64,000 nucleotides of DNA, from positions 62,001 through 126,000 of the forward strand of contig NZ_JQKJ01000009.1 in the NCBI RefSeq assembly GCF_000745975.1. The letters are read 5' to 3'. Of this stretch, positions 21,649 to 30,340 are shown in pieces; position 1 is the stretch's first letter; each line of letters starts with the position of its first letter. The notes under the pieces were generated by a model, which saw only the letters and a list, made by a program, of their open reading frames with translations, was not told the DNA's origin and did no database searches. The position numbers and the translations under genes are program-made. This DNA comes from Desulfobacter vibrioformis DSM 8776. Lineage in GTDB: Bacteria > Desulfobacterota > Desulfobacteria > Desulfobacterales > Desulfobacteraceae.

Positions 21649-22713
21649 ATGAAAAAACTGATTGTCACTTCGATTGCCCTGGTTTATTTATTGATTTCTG
21701 GGATTTCCCAGACCAGTGCCGGTACAGCAAGGGATTATATCTCCATTGTCGGATCCTCAACGGTTTATCCTTTTGCCACAGTTGTTGCTGAAAATTTTGG
21801 AAAAAAAACCCGCTTTAAAACCCCGAAGATTGAATCCACTGGATCCGGCGGCGGCCATAAGCTTTTTGGTGCCGGCATTGGTGTAGAGCACCCGGATATT
21901 ACCAACTCTTCTGCCCGGATTACAAAAAGCCAGCTGGAAAAAGATTTTAGAAATGGTGTAAAAGAGGTTGTTGAGGTGAAAATCGGCTATGACGGTATTG
22001 TTGTGGCAAATTCCAGGCAGGCCATGCTGTTCAGGCTGGCCAGAAAAGATCTGTTTCTCGGCCTGGCAAAGCATGTGCCTGTGCCAGGAAATAAGGGCGC
22101 TTTACAGCCAAACCCATATAAAACCTGGAAGCAAATAAACCCATTACTTCCTGATGCCAAAATTGAAGTGTTTGGGCCGCCACCGACCTCCGGCACCCGG
22201 GATGCCTTTGTGGAGCTGGCCATGGAAGGCGGGGCAAATGCGTTTGCATGGATAGCAAAATTGAAAAAAACGGATAAAAAACGATACAAGGTGATCTGTC
22301 ATACCCTCCGGGAAGACGGGGCCTTTATTGAGGCTGGAGAAAATGACAACCTGATTGTGGACAAGTTGAGTAAATCTCCTGAAGCCTTAGGTATTTTTGG
22401 CTTTTCTTTTCTGGACCAGAACACCGATAAGATCCAGGGTTCTTTTATTGACGGTGTGCAACCGACATTTGAGGCTATTTCCGACGGCTCCTATCCCGTG
22501 TCCCGTCCCCTGTATTTTTATATTAAAAAGGCCCATGTCAACACGATCCCCGGTATGAGGGAATATCTGGCCGAGTTTACCAGTGAAGCTGCCTGGGGTG
22601 ATGAGGGGTACCTTACGACTAAAGGATTGATCCCCATGCCCGGAGAAGAACGGCAGCATTATAGAAACGTTGTGAAAGAACTTACCCCCTTAACGTTGGA
22701 AGATCTCAATTAA
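21649..22713 (+). CDS. pstS: Phosphate-binding periplasmic protein PstS
   Basis: 354 residues with a signal peptide (ALVYLLISGISQTSAG) and the phosphate-contact motifs GSSTVYPFA and ESTGSGGG. SSARIT and GPPPTSGTRDAF also match the PstS fold. It captures phosphate in the periplasm for PstCAB. A CAGGAG ribosome site precedes the ATG. Its position after pstA and before pstB differs from the usual pstS-first order. Confidence 0.93.
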   Translation: MKKLIVTSIALVYLLISGISQTSAGTARDYISIVGSSTVYPFATVVAENFGKKTRFKTPKIESTGSGGGHKLFGAGIGVEHPDITNSSARITKSQLEKDFRNGVKEVVEVKIGYDGIVVANSRQAMLFRLARKDLFLGLAKHVPVPGNKGALQPNPYKTWKQINPLLPDAKIEVFGPPPTSGTRDAFVELAMEGGANAFAWIAKLKKTDKKRYKVICHTLREDGAFIEAGENDNLIVDKLSKSPEALGIFGFSFLDQNTDKIQGSFIDGVQPTFEAISDGSYPVSRPLYFYIKKAHVNTIPGMREYLAEFTSEAAWGDEGYLTTKGLIPMPGEERQHYRNVVKELTPLTLEDLN

Positions 22714-22731
22714 GGATAAATAAAAACAAAA

Positions 22732-23589
22732 ATGAACCAGGAACAAACAACCGGTCATCTCCCAAGAAGGCCTGGGCGGCGTCCGCTGGTCGAGCGGACA
22801 GAGCGGGAAACCGTGGGGCAGACGGCGGTTGAAAACCCCAGGATGAGCTGTCAGAATGTGGGTGTTTTTTACGACTCCAAAAAAGCCATCAGCAATATTT
22901 GTCTGGATATCGGCCGCAATGAAGTCATCGCAATGATCGGGCCTTCGGGGTGCGGTAAATCCACCTTTCTGCGCTGCCTGAACCGGATGAATGATACCAT
23001 TGAAGGATGTCTTGTGACCGGACAGATCCTCATGGACGGAAAAAATATATATGACAGCGACGTGGATGTGGTGCCGTTAAGGGCCCAGGTGGGCATGGTT
23101 TTCCAGAAACCCAATCCTTTTCCTAAATCCATTTATGATAACATTGCCTATGGTGCAAGAATCCACGGCCTTGTCCAGAACCGGGACGAGACCGATGAAC
23201 TGGTTGTGGGCTCTTTGAAAAGGGCAGGTTTGTGGAACGAAGTTAAGGACCGGCTGGAGATGCCGGGGACCAGCTTGTCCGGCGGGCAGCAGCAGCGTCT
23301 GTGCATTGCAAGGGCCATCGCGGTGAACCCGGAGGTGATTCTCATGGATGAACCCTGTTCCTCCCTGGATCCCATTGCCACGGCCATTATCGAGGAACTC
23401 ATTGATGAACTCAAACAGGATTACACCATTGCCATTGTGACCCACTCCATGCAGCAGGCATCCCGGATTTCCCAGCGTACAGCTTATTTTCACCAGGGAG
23501 ATCTCATTGAAATCGGGCCCACGGACCAGATATTTTTAAATCCGCTGCACCAGCTCACCGAGGATTATATCACCGGGCGGTTCGGATAG
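22732..23589 (+). CDS. pstB: Phosphate ABC transporter ATPase PstB
   Basis: 285 residues. An N-terminal extension of about 35 polar residues precedes the ABC ATPase. Walker A is GPSGCGKST, the Q-loop is [13 protein letters not shown], the signature is [14 protein letters not shown] and Walker B is [13 protein letters not shown]. It powers PstCA and lies 18 bases after pstS. No phoU follows, although phoU normally closes this operon; it may be elsewhere in the genome. Confidence 0.95.
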   Translation: MNQEQTTGHLPRRPGRRPLVERTERETVGQTAVENPRMSCQNVGVFYDSKKAISNICLDIGRNEVIAMIGPSGCGKSTFLRCLNRMNDTIEGCLVTGQILMDGKNIYDSDVDVVPLRAQVGMVFQKPNPFPKSIYDNIAYGARIHGLVQNRDETDELVVGSLKRAGLWNEVKDRLEMPGTSLSGGQQQRLCIARAIAVNPEVILMDEPCSSLDPIATAIIEELIDELKQDYTIAIVTHSMQQASRISQRTAYFHQGDLIEIGPTDQIFLNPLHQLTEDYITGRFG

Positions 23590-23632
23590 CGGCGGTTCAT
23601 ACCCCATTTTTTAAATGAAACTAGAGACAAGA

Positions 23633-23724
23633 TACAGGAAACAAGAGGGTGAAGCGCCTGGGGGCGCTCATTTCAGCCCGCATTGTTGGCGTTTTTAGTT
23701 TCATTGTTCGCTGTGGGCTTGCGG
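23633..23724 (+). repeat. Family B intergenic repeat, copy 1
   Basis: A 92-bp stretch matching the reverse complement of 27468-27558 at about four positions in five by eye. The best conserved blocks are AACAAGAGGG, GAAGCGCCTGG, ATTGTTGG, TTTTTAGTTTCATT and TGTGGGCTTGCGG. An open frame of 95 codons runs from inside it (GTG, 23649-23936) but has no ribosome site and is not believed. The rest of the 417-base gap after pstB holds one imperfect hairpin at about 23849-23883 and no gene. Confidence 0.7.
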
Positions 23725-24006
23725 CCCATGTGGGTTATCCGGAATTACCCCGGATACGCCGCCCCAAACCCATGATACAACTTTGGCTGAGACAGAATCG
23801 TGTGAAACATATTTTTTCTCTAATTCTGTATACAGCTTATCCGGCACTCTATGATATTATTATCAAATGTGATAGGGTGCCGAATGTATTTGATCTTCCC
23901 AAATTGAGTGGTATGCAATTTGCTGATTTGGGGTAGGCGTTCGGCATGAAAATGGTTTACTGGATATTCAATTAAAGGATAACACTACCAAAGGAGGTAA
24001 TAGCAA

Positions 24007-24468
24007 ATGAATTTTAATTCCGTGGATGAGATATTGGAATTTGCCATTGACAGAGAAAAGGAAGCTGTGAAATTTTATGCATCTTTTGCCCAGGAGGCTC
24101 CTTCCGAAGCATTGAGACAGACCTTTATTGATTTTTCCAAAGAGGAAGAAAAACATGTGGCTCTGCTCTCCGATATTTCCGGAAACAAGGCTAAGATTGA
24201 CAGCTATCAGTTCAAGAAAATTCCTGACCTTAAAATAAGCGACTACATGGTGGATACCGCCTATGAAAAAGGAATGCCCATGCCAGATGTGTTGAAACTG
24301 GCCATGAAAAGAGAGGAAAAATCAGTCAAGTTGTATCAGTTTCTGGCGAATCAGACCGATAATGCCGATGCAAAAAAACTGTTTCAGATCCTTGTGCAGG
24401 AAGAGTCCAAGCATAAACTTGGCCTGGAATCCATGTATGATGATTATCTGGCCGACATGGACGGATAA
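24007..24468 (+). CDS. Rubrerythrin-type ferritin-like diiron protein without rubredoxin domain
   Basis: 153 residues forming a four-helix bundle with two Glu...ExxH sets: DREKEAVKFY with EEEKHVAL near residues 16-56, and KREEKSVKLY with EESKHKLG near 102-140. These are the ligands of a diiron site. Such proteins reduce hydrogen peroxide or act in iron handling in anaerobes. The rubredoxin tail of classic rubrerythrin is missing, so electrons must come from a separate rubredoxin. A strong AAAGGAGG site supports the start. It lies in a cluster of oxygen-defence genes and 36 bases before xth. Confidence 0.88.
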   Translation: MNFNSVDEILEFAIDREKEAVKFYASFAQEAPSEALRQTFIDFSKEEEKHVALLSDISGNKAKIDSYQFKKIPDLKISDYMVDTAYEKGMPMPDVLKLAMKREEKSVKLYQFLANQTDNADAKKLFQILVQEESKHKLGLESMYDDYLADMDG

Positions 24469-24504
24469 CGTCAGATCCTGATCCATACCAAAGAACAGGA
24501 CGCC

Positions 24505-25296
24505 ATGGGTGAAAAAAAACAAATGAAATTGATTTCATGGAATGTGAACGGGCTCCGTGCGGTTTTGAAAAAGGATTTTTTTGATTCCGTAACCGGCATG
24601 GATCCGGACATTCTCATGCTTCAGGAGACAAAGCTCCAGGAGGATCAGCGCAGTGACCGGATGATCCGGTTTGGCGACTATGAAAGTTTCTGGAACTATT
24701 CAACCGTTAAAAAAGGATACTCAGGTGTAGTCTCCTACACGCGGATTGCTCCGAATGCTGTGACGACACAGTTTGGAAAGCCAGAGTATGATGGTGAAGG
24801 CCGGATAATAAGAATGGATTTTGAACCCTTTGTTCTGTTTAACATCTATTTTCCCAACGGCCAGATGAGCGATGAACGACTTTCCTATAAGTTAGCGTTT
24901 TATGAGTGGTTCCTTGATTATGCCCAAAAATTAAGGGACAAGGGAAAATCAATCATCGTCACCGGTGACTTTAACACGGCTCACAATGAAATTGATTTGA
25001 AAAATCCGGAACCCAACGCCAAACGGTCAGGATTTTTGCGAATCGAGCGGGATGTGCTGGATAAAATGGTGGATATGGGATATGTGGACACCTTCCGGCA
25101 TTTTTACCCTGAAGCAGTGAAATATTCGTGGTGGTCCTACCGTTTTAATGCAAGAAAAAACAATGCAGGGTGGCGCATTGACTACTTTTTTGTCACCCGT
25201 GATCTCATTGAAAAGGGTATTATAAAAGACGCATTTATTGACAATGATGTCCTTGGTTCTGATCACTGCCCGGTGGGATTAGTGGTTGAAGTGTAG
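24505..25296 (+). CDS. xth: Exodeoxyribonuclease III (AP endonuclease)
   Basis: 263 residues of the ExoIII/APE1 family, which nicks DNA at abasic sites and repairs oxidative damage. Motifs in order: ISWNVNGLRA, LQETKL, GYSGVVSYTR, VTGDFNTAHNEIDL, WSYRFNARKNNAGWRIDYF and SDHCPVGL (catalytic His). The ATG at 24505 has AGGA upstream; an alternative ATG at 24523 would remove six residues and matches the family start equally well. Its placement after the rubrerythrin gene fits an oxidative-stress transcription unit. Confidence 0.95.
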   Translation: MGEKKQMKLISWNVNGLRAVLKKDFFDSVTGMDPDILMLQETKLQEDQRSDRMIRFGDYESFWNYSTVKKGYSGVVSYTRIAPNAVTTQFGKPEYDGEGRIIRMDFEPFVLFNIYFPNGQMSDERLSYKLAFYEWFLDYAQKLRDKGKSIIVTGDFNTAHNEIDLKNPEPNAKRSGFLRIERDVLDKMVDMGYVDTFRHFYPEAVKYSWWSYRFNARKNNAGWRIDYFFVTRDLIEKGIIKDAFIDNDVLGSDHCPVGLVVEV

Positions 25297-25321
25297 GCTC
25301 TTTAACCGTTCCCTTGACTTT

Positions 25322-25373
25322 AAAAGGCCCTGTCCGACACAAGTTGATTGTGTGCCGGACAGGGCCTTTTTTT
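25322..25373. terminator. Bidirectional intrinsic terminator between xth and FTR gene
   Basis: AAAAGGCCCTGTCCG at 25322-25336 pairs with CGGACAGGGCCTTTT at 25356-25370, with an inner ACACAA/TTGTGT stem and a T7 tail. It lies between convergent genes and overlaps the stop of the downstream gene on the other strand. Confidence 0.9.
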
Positions 25374-25701
25374 AAACTATTTTTTCTATAGGTCTTCTTT
25401 CAGGGACATACTCAGGTACCCTCCCAAGGCTGTTCACCTGCTCCGATACATAGAGTCCGCAATAACAGGCTCCAAACTCCTCCATATCCGGCTTACGGTA
25501 CACGCAGGGACAGATAATGTCCCTGTCGTGTTCCCTGTCTCCGCAGGCCAGACGGCAGGGGCAGGCCATGTAGCCGTATCTTTGCTTGTTGAGCAGCAGG
25601 CTTTCCAGCAATTCAAATACCAGGTCCTTATCCTTGTTAAAATAAGCCCCTTTTTTTTCCTGTGATATTTTCAGTGTATTATAAAGCTGTTCTGTGTTCA
25701 T
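25372..25701 (-). CDS. Ferredoxin-thioredoxin reductase catalytic subunit-like protein
   Basis: 109 residues. Seven cysteines are spaced as in the FTR catalytic subunit: CPCRLAC near residues 47-53, CPC at 64-66 and CYC at 79-81. They hold a 4Fe-4S cluster next to a redox-active disulfide, which passes electrons from ferredoxin to a thioredoxin or glutaredoxin. No variable subunit gene is nearby; anaerobes often have only the catalytic part. The ATG overlaps the stop of the preceding glutaredoxin gene by four bases, so the glutaredoxin is the likely electron acceptor. That partnership is an inference from the gene fusion-like spacing. Confidence 0.9.
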   Translation of the reverse strand: MNTEQLYNTLKISQEKKGAYFNKDKDLVFELLESLLLNKQRYGYMACPCRLACGDREHDRDIICPCVYRKPDMEEFGACYCGLYVSEQVNSLGRVPEYVPERRPIEKIV

Positions 25702-25961
25702 TTGGTTATTCCCAATGCTTTTTTAATATCATTTTCCTTATTTCCGACAATCACGGTCTCTTTATTGATTTCAATCGTGGGAAAAGAGCACCTTGGGTTC
25801 AATGCTTTGATCTTTTTGAGAACCGCCATGCGCTCATCGCCTTCAAGATCGTCAACCTGTACGTAATCATAGTCGATATTGTATTTATCAAACAGTTTTC
25901 TGGTGGCTCTGCAATGGCTGCAGGTGCTTAATCCGTATAGTGTGGGGATACAATTGCCCAT
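25698..25961 (-). CDS. Glutaredoxin-like (NrdH-type) protein
   Basis: 87 residues with the thioredoxin fold: TLYGLSTCSHCRATRKLF has the CxxC active site CSHC, SFPTIEINKETVIVG has the cis-Pro and the GNKENDI segment follows the pattern of small glutaredoxins. It reduces protein disulfides. AAGGAG lies before the ATG. The gene is translationally coupled to the FTR catalytic-subunit gene, suggesting reduction by ferredoxin through FTR rather than by glutathione. Confidence 0.9.
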   Translation of the reverse strand: MGNCIPTLYGLSTCSHCRATRKLFDKYNIDYDYVQVDDLEGDERMAVLKKIKALNPRCSFPTIEINKETVIVGNKENDIKKALGITK

Positions 25962-26520
25962 TTAAATTTCTCTCCTTAAATATGTCTATTTTTTACCCAT
26001 TTATTTAACTGAGCATGATCTTACTTCAGCATATTCTATGCCCGCACAAAATTTAATGTCAATGATCCATGTTGGGATTATTACTGTGCCTATCCATATC
26101 CTTGTTTGCAATATGTCGGATTTACAGGGTATCTGCAAGATAAAAAAAAGCAATCTTTTTTTCTTGCTTTTTGTCTTGGTGCTTTGTTATATTCATAAAA
26201 ATTCATTCGTTAATTATCAAATAATAAAAAACTGCCAAATAACAACAAACTGCGAAAAATTATTTTATCATCAGTTGTCTTATGTATCGTCAATGATACG
26301 TTTTGTTGAAACATATATGTATTGAATGCTTTCATATTAATGAGAGTGTGCTAACTGACTTATCCCGGATAAACATAATTACGGGTAATATACTGATTCT
26401 AAGTCGCAGATAAATAATAAATAAATGATGGTATTGTTTTTGCAAAATTTATGCATTAGATTAAATCATCGGGTTTGGATGTTTTGGGTCAATCCCGGTT
26501 AAATTAAGGAGGGCAAAAGG
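25962..26520. other. Gene-free AT-rich divergent regulatory region
   Basis: About 560 bases between the glutaredoxin gene (reading left) and the superoxide reductase unit (reading right). AAAAAGCAA at 26145-26153 and TTGCTTTTT at 26164-26172 form a perfect 9-bp hairpin with a T-rich loop, possibly the end of a small transcript. ATTAC-GG-GTAAT at 26378-26389 is a perfect short palindrome that could be an operator. An open frame at 26038-26325 has no ribosome site and biased AT codons and is not believed. Confidence 0.4.
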
Positions 26521-26748
26521 ATGACTAAAGTAATTGCATATCAGAAAACTGAAAGCCGGTCAGAAGAAAAACGGGCTCCTTTTTATGGTGCGATTAAGTC
26601 TGAAAATGAATTTTATTTTCAAATAGCCTCCTTATTCCGGGAGGCGACCAAAGGCCGCAGACAATTATCAGGGCAAATGCTTGAGCAGATGCTCAAGGAA
26701 AAAGCAGCAGACCGCTCTGTGGAAAAGTCTGTCTACACCCCATATTGA
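26521..26748 (+). CDS. Small hypothetical protein upstream of superoxide reductase
   Basis: 75 residues, not recognised. It is highly charged (Lys, Glu, Arg), with a likely helix at EFYFQIASLFREATKGR and another at QMLEQMLKEKAADR. No cysteines, signal peptide or membrane helix are present. An excellent AAGGAGG site and normal spacing support translation. It is followed after 70 bases by the desulfoferrodoxin gene with no terminator between, so the two probably share a transcript. A role in the peroxide/superoxide response is only suggested by position. Confidence 0.6.
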   Translation: MTKVIAYQKTESRSEEKRAPFYGAIKSENEFYFQIASLFREATKGRRQLSGQMLEQMLKEKAADRSVEKSVYTPY

Positions 26749-26818
26749 TGCCAGGGCAAAAAAACTGGCTTTCGAAAACAGCGTTTAATAAACTTTTAAA
26801 ACAAAAGGAGTGTTATCA

Positions 26819-27199
26819 ATGGCTGAAAAAATGGGAATTTATAAATGTTTAAAATGCGGCAATATTGTTCAGGTTCTTCATGGTGAACAACCGCCGGCAA
26901 CCTGTTGCGGAAAACCCATGGACCGCCTGGTGGCAAATACGGTTGATGCCGCCAAAGAAAAGCATGTTCCCGTGATAGAAAAAATAGAAGGCGGATACAA
27001 GGTGTCTGTGGGCAGCGTTGCCCATCCCATGACAAAAGAACACTGGATCGAATGGATTGAACTTGTATCCTGTGACGGTGCGTATGTACAGCGTCTGATG
27101 CTGACCCCGACTTCGGCACCCGAAGCGGTTTTCAAATGTGATGCGGATAAGGTTGAGGCCATGGCCTACTGCAATCTTCACGGTCTGTGGAAAGCTTGA
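26819..27199 (+). CDS. dfx: Desulfoferrodoxin (2Fe superoxide reductase)
   Basis: 126 residues. Centre I ligands are C10, C13, C29 and C30 (YKCLKCG and TCCGKP), as in desulforedoxin. Centre II ligands are H49, H69, H75, C118 and H121, with the catalytic E47-K48 pair intact. The enzyme reduces superoxide to hydrogen peroxide without making oxygen, using rubredoxin as donor. The ATG at 26819 is chosen because AGGAG ends 8 bases before it; an upstream GTG at 26810 lies inside that site. Rubredoxin, rubrerythrin and cytochrome bd genes are all within 8 kb, making a coherent oxygen-defence region. Confidence 0.96.
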   Translation: MAEKMGIYKCLKCGNIVQVLHGEQPPATCCGKPMDRLVANTVDAAKEKHVPVIEKIEGGYKVSVGSVAHPMTKEHWIEWIELVSCDGAYVQRLMLTPTSAPEAVFKCDADKVEAMAYCNLHGLWKA

Positions 27200-27281
27200 A
27201 CTTCATGTAGAATCAAACATTATTTTTTGTAGAACCCGACAATTATAAGGATAGAATATGCCGGGTTTTCAAAATATAAAA

Positions 27282-27322
27282 GGCCCGCTGTCTTTGTGCT
27301 GAAGACCGCGGGCTGTTTTTTT
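27282..27322 (+). terminator. Intrinsic terminator after dfx
   Basis: GCCCGC at 27283-27288 pairs with GCGGGC at 27308-27313, with extra pairing inside, followed by a T run from 27315. Confidence 0.8.
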
Positions 27323-27467
27323 ATTTGCTTCGTTTACGTCAACTTCAACAAATTTCCCGGCTAAAAGTTTGATGGCCCATTTCCTTGTTAGCTGTCAGAT
27401 TTTTTTGCATGTTGGTAAAAATCTGTTCATGGGTATCTTCCATTTTTTCGTTTATAACCTACCTGGT
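27323..27467 (-). pseudogene. Possible frameshifted remnant of a short gene
   Basis: On the minus strand, one frame reads MEDTHEQIFTNMQKNLTANK and then stops, and the next frame continues in a coding-like way as KWAIKLLAGKFVEVDVNEAN toward the terminator. The switch looks like a frameshift in a small gene. No family is recognised and the case rests only on amino-acid composition, so this is a weak call. Confidence 0.2.
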
Positions 27468-27558
27468 CCGCAAGCCCACAACGAATAATGAAACTAAAAA
27501 CACCAACAATACGGGGCTAAAATAGGCGTCCAGGCGCTTCGCCCTCTTGTTTGCTGTA
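27468..27558 (-). repeat. Family B intergenic repeat, copy 2 (inverted)
   Basis: 91 bp matching copy 1 at 23633-23724 in the opposite orientation. It directly abuts family A copy 2, with one base between them. Confidence 0.7.
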
Positions 27559-27559
27559 T

Positions 27560-27666
27560 GCGGACACAACAAACTATGAAAAACATTTTAACCACAGAAC
27601 ACACGGAAATCACAGAATTTTATCTTCAGAGTCTTCTGTGATTTCCGTGGTTAAATTTTTTCATAT
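27560..27666. repeat. Family A long-hairpin intergenic repeat, copy 2
   Basis: 107 bp matching 18414-18521, including the flanking GCGGACACAACAAA and the end TTCATATA. The arm TTAACCACAG...AAATCACAGAA pairs with TTCTGTGATTTCCGTGG. The rest of the gap to 27832 shows no gene. Confidence 0.75.
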
Positions 27667-27832
27667 AAACTGTCAGGGACTTTTGAGAAAATGATTTTAA
27701 CTTGCCTGATATTCCTATAATATAAGACCTGTAAAATCAATAAATCATTTTCAGCCTCCCGGGTAACCTACCGATCTTTTTGATGCTGTGGTGACATTGT
27801 GGCGGTGACAAAAAGATAAGGATTTGAATTTT

Positions 27833-29236
27833 ATGACTGAAAAAGTATTTGTTCGAAAAACCACAATCCATGCCCCGGTTTCCGCTGTCTTTGCCTGGCA
27901 TGCCAGGGATGGTGCCATCAACCGGCTCACGCCGCCATGGGCACCTCTGTCATTGGTGGCAAGAAAGGGCAGGGGCATTGACAAAGGCGTTGAAGTCACA
28001 TTCAAAATAAAACTGTTTGGGATTCCCATGATATGGAAGGCCCGGCATATTGATTACAAAGAAAACGCAATGTTCCGGGACTGCCAGGTTAAAGGCCCCT
28101 TTGCCTACTGGGAACACAGTCATCTGTTCCACGAAAAATCACCCAACGTAACCGTGATGGAGGATCAGGTCAGGTGCCGGCTTCCCTTTGGTATTTTCAT
28201 CCTTCCCTTCTACGGATATGCCCAAAGGCAGCTTGAACGTATTTTTTTCTATCGGCATCAGGTGCTTAAATATGATATGGAGAACCGGGTGGGACAAATT
28301 CGCAAGCAGCGGATTCTGATTTCAGGCGGATCAGGTACCATTGGAAAGGCCCTGATCCCTTTTTTAAAAACCTGTGGTCATGAGGTGATTCGTCTGGTGC
28401 GCGATCCCGACGACCAGTCAGAAGATGCGCTCTTCTGGGATCCTTACAAAAATATTTTGGATCTGGATGCGGCCGGGCCTGTTGATGCGATAATCAGTTT
28501 AAACGGGATGGATATTTCAAAGGGAAGATGGAACAGGCGTCAGCGTGCCCTGATTGTTGATTCGCGGGTGGTTTCCACCCGGGTGCTTGTGGAAAAAATG
28601 AAACGCATGACCCATCCGCCGGCCACCTTTATTTCTGCCTCTGCCATCGGGTTTTATGGGGATGGCGGACCCGGCAGACTGACAGAGGAAAGTGTGCCCG
28701 AGGATTGCTTTATCTCCCGGGTCTGCCGCCAGTGGGAAGACATTTCCTTTGGCGCTCAGACAGCAGGTATCCGACCGGTGCAACTGCGAATCGGGGTGGT
28801 ACTGACCCCGGCCGGCGGGGCCCTTGAACGCATGTATCTGCCCTTTTTAATGGGGCTTGGCACCCGGTTGTCCCATGGTGGGCAGTACATGAGCTGGATC
28901 GGTATGGAAGATGTTCTGGGCAGCATTCTTCATATCCTTGAAAACAAAGGAATCAGTGGACCGGTAAATCTCACGGCGCCTGAACCTGTGACCAATGATG
29001 AATTTACCCGTACCCTGGCACGGGTGTTGGACCGGCCGGCCCCCTTTGTTCTGCCAAAGGCGCTGGTGCTGGCCCTTTGGGGGGATATGGGAAAGGAAAC
29101 CCTGCTGGCCTCGGCCCGGGTGATACCTGAAAAATTAATTAAAAGCGGCTATCGCTTTGTGCATCCCCGGCTGGAAATGGCCCTGGGCCATGTGCTGGGC
29201 AGATGTGCTGCAGAACATGTTGATGGAACAATATAA
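27833..29236 (+). CDS. SRPBCC domain fused to SDR39U1-type (TIGR01777) epimerase
   Basis: 467 residues. Residues 1-155 resemble an SRPBCC/cyclase-dehydrase lipid-binding fold (TTIHAPVSAVFAWHAR; LTPPWAP). From about 160, ILISGGSGTIGKALIPFL is a Rossmann NAD(P)-binding loop, FISASAIGFYGDGG is the family motif, and the C-terminal DUF1731 tail has LPKALVLALWGDMGKETLLASARVIPEKL as a landmark. These proteins are annotated as NAD-dependent epimerases; their substrate is unknown. The ATG at 27833 has AAGGAT upstream; a TTG nine bases earlier is less likely. The next gene begins directly after its stop. Confidence 0.88.
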   Translation: MTEKVFVRKTTIHAPVSAVFAWHARDGAINRLTPPWAPLSLVARKGRGIDKGVEVTFKIKLFGIPMIWKARHIDYKENAMFRDCQVKGPFAYWEHSHLFHEKSPNVTVMEDQVRCRLPFGIFILPFYGYAQRQLERIFFYRHQVLKYDMENRVGQIRKQRILISGGSGTIGKALIPFLKTCGHEVIRLVRDPDDQSEDALFWDPYKNILDLDAAGPVDAIISLNGMDISKGRWNRRQRALIVDSRVVSTRVLVEKMKRMTHPPATFISASAIGFYGDGGPGRLTEESVPEDCFISRVCRQWEDISFGAQTAGIRPVQLRIGVVLTPAGGALERMYLPFLMGLGTRLSHGGQYMSWIGMEDVLGSILHILENKGISGPVNLTAPEPVTNDEFTRTLARVLDRPAPFVLPKALVLALWGDMGKETLLASARVIPEKLIKSGYRFVHPRLEMALGHVLGRCAAEHVDGTI

Positions 29237-30340
29237 ATGACAACCCGATTAAAGCTTTTGTTCTCCTTTTTAATGATTACGGCCCTGGGGCTGGGATATG
29301 CTGATATCTATTTTCCTGTGGATGGTTTAAGTTTTGAGCGTCTGCACATATTTTTATTCAATTTGTGTACCGGCGGCACGATTCTGTTGTATTACACTGA
29401 ACGGCAGTCTGCCGTATCCGGCCGTGTGAAGCTGTTTTTCCTGCTCTCCCTGGTCTATGCTTTTTGTGCATTTCTCAAGTGGTATCCGGTTACCCTGGCC
29501 GTCTCCGTGGTCCTCTGGGGCCTGGTGGAAAAAATACGCATCAGCAAATTTGGCATTGTGCCCTATCAATTTTTTCTGCCACGGGTGCCAGTGTCTGAAA
29601 AATTTCACCAGGCATCCTTATTGTGCCTGTCCATCGGCATTGCCATGGCGTCTGTGGTGATCATCAATAACGAATATACCCATTGGGTACACATGGAAAA
29701 ACTGACCCTGGATACTTTTTTTCTGGGGTATTCATTTCCATTGTCTTTAATTACCTTGTCCCTTGTTTTCGGCATGCTTAAAAAGATTGAAGGTCCCCGG
29801 AGCAAATCCATTATGGAAATCTGCTTCTGGACCATCACTGTGGGGGTGATTGTATTTTTTATTTTTATTTTGTTTGAAAGATTTTGGCCCCAGATTTTTG
29901 TGACCGCAGCATTGTTCACAGCCGTTGTCATGGTTTTCATGCTCTATTACACCTTTGCGGAGAACATGCAGCAGAAAAAGTTTTTAACCTCGGGCATTGG
30001 ATTTCTCATTGTCACGGCAGTGACGGGCATTGCTTATATCTGTTTTCAGATGCAGGAGGGATATGATCCCCTAAAGACGAAATGGCTGCTTCACGTCCAT
30101 GTGTTTGCATCCCTTTACGGCTGGAATCTGTGCGGCCTGGCCGTGATCTGCCGGTTTGACGATTTTCCCATCAGGCTTCACTCGGCAACTGTAATTCTGG
30201 TACACTGGCTTACGGCGCTGGTGCTGGCGCCCCTGGGTATTTTTCAGGGATGGTTTGCGGTACTGGCCATTGCCGGCTATGCATTTATTACTTTGACCCT
30301 GTTTTTTTCAGGAAACGGAAACATTAATTATGACCAGTAA
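29237..30340 (+). CDS. Polytopic membrane protein of unknown function
   Basis: 367 residues, not recognised. About ten hydrophobic helices cover nearly the whole chain, with short loops. Several histidines lie at membrane edges (ERLHIF, WVHMEK, LLHVHVFASLYGW, RLHSATVILVHW), a pattern that could bind metal or heme but is not proof. The ATG immediately follows the SDR gene stop, and the 3' end overlaps the DHH gene by 11 bases, so all three are likely one operon. Confidence 0.75.
   Translation: MTTRLKLLFSFLMITALGLGYADIYFPVDGLSFERLHIFLFNLCTGGTILLYYTERQSAVSGRVKLFFLLSLVYAFCAFLKWYPVTLAVSVVLWGLVEKIRISKFGIVPYQFFLPRVPVSEKFHQASLLCLSIGIAMASVVIINNEYTHWVHMEKLTLDTFFLGYSFPLSLITLSLVFGMLKKIEGPRSKSIMEICFWTITVGVIVFFIFILFERFWPQIFVTAALFTAVVMVFMLYYTFAENMQQKKFLTSGIGFLIVTAVTGIAYICFQMQEGYDPLKTKWLLHVHVFASLYGWNLCGLAVICRFDDFPIRLHSATVILVHWLTALVLAPLGIFQGWFAVLAIAGYAFITLTLFFSGNGNINYDQ

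Noticed and set aside
23649-23936. A 95-codon plus-strand frame after pstB
   Set aside because: No ribosome site, GTG start inside repeat B, and its other copy is not open in a conserved way.
26038-26325. A 95-codon plus-strand frame in the AT-rich gap
   Set aside because: No ribosome site, AT-driven composition; more likely regulatory DNA.
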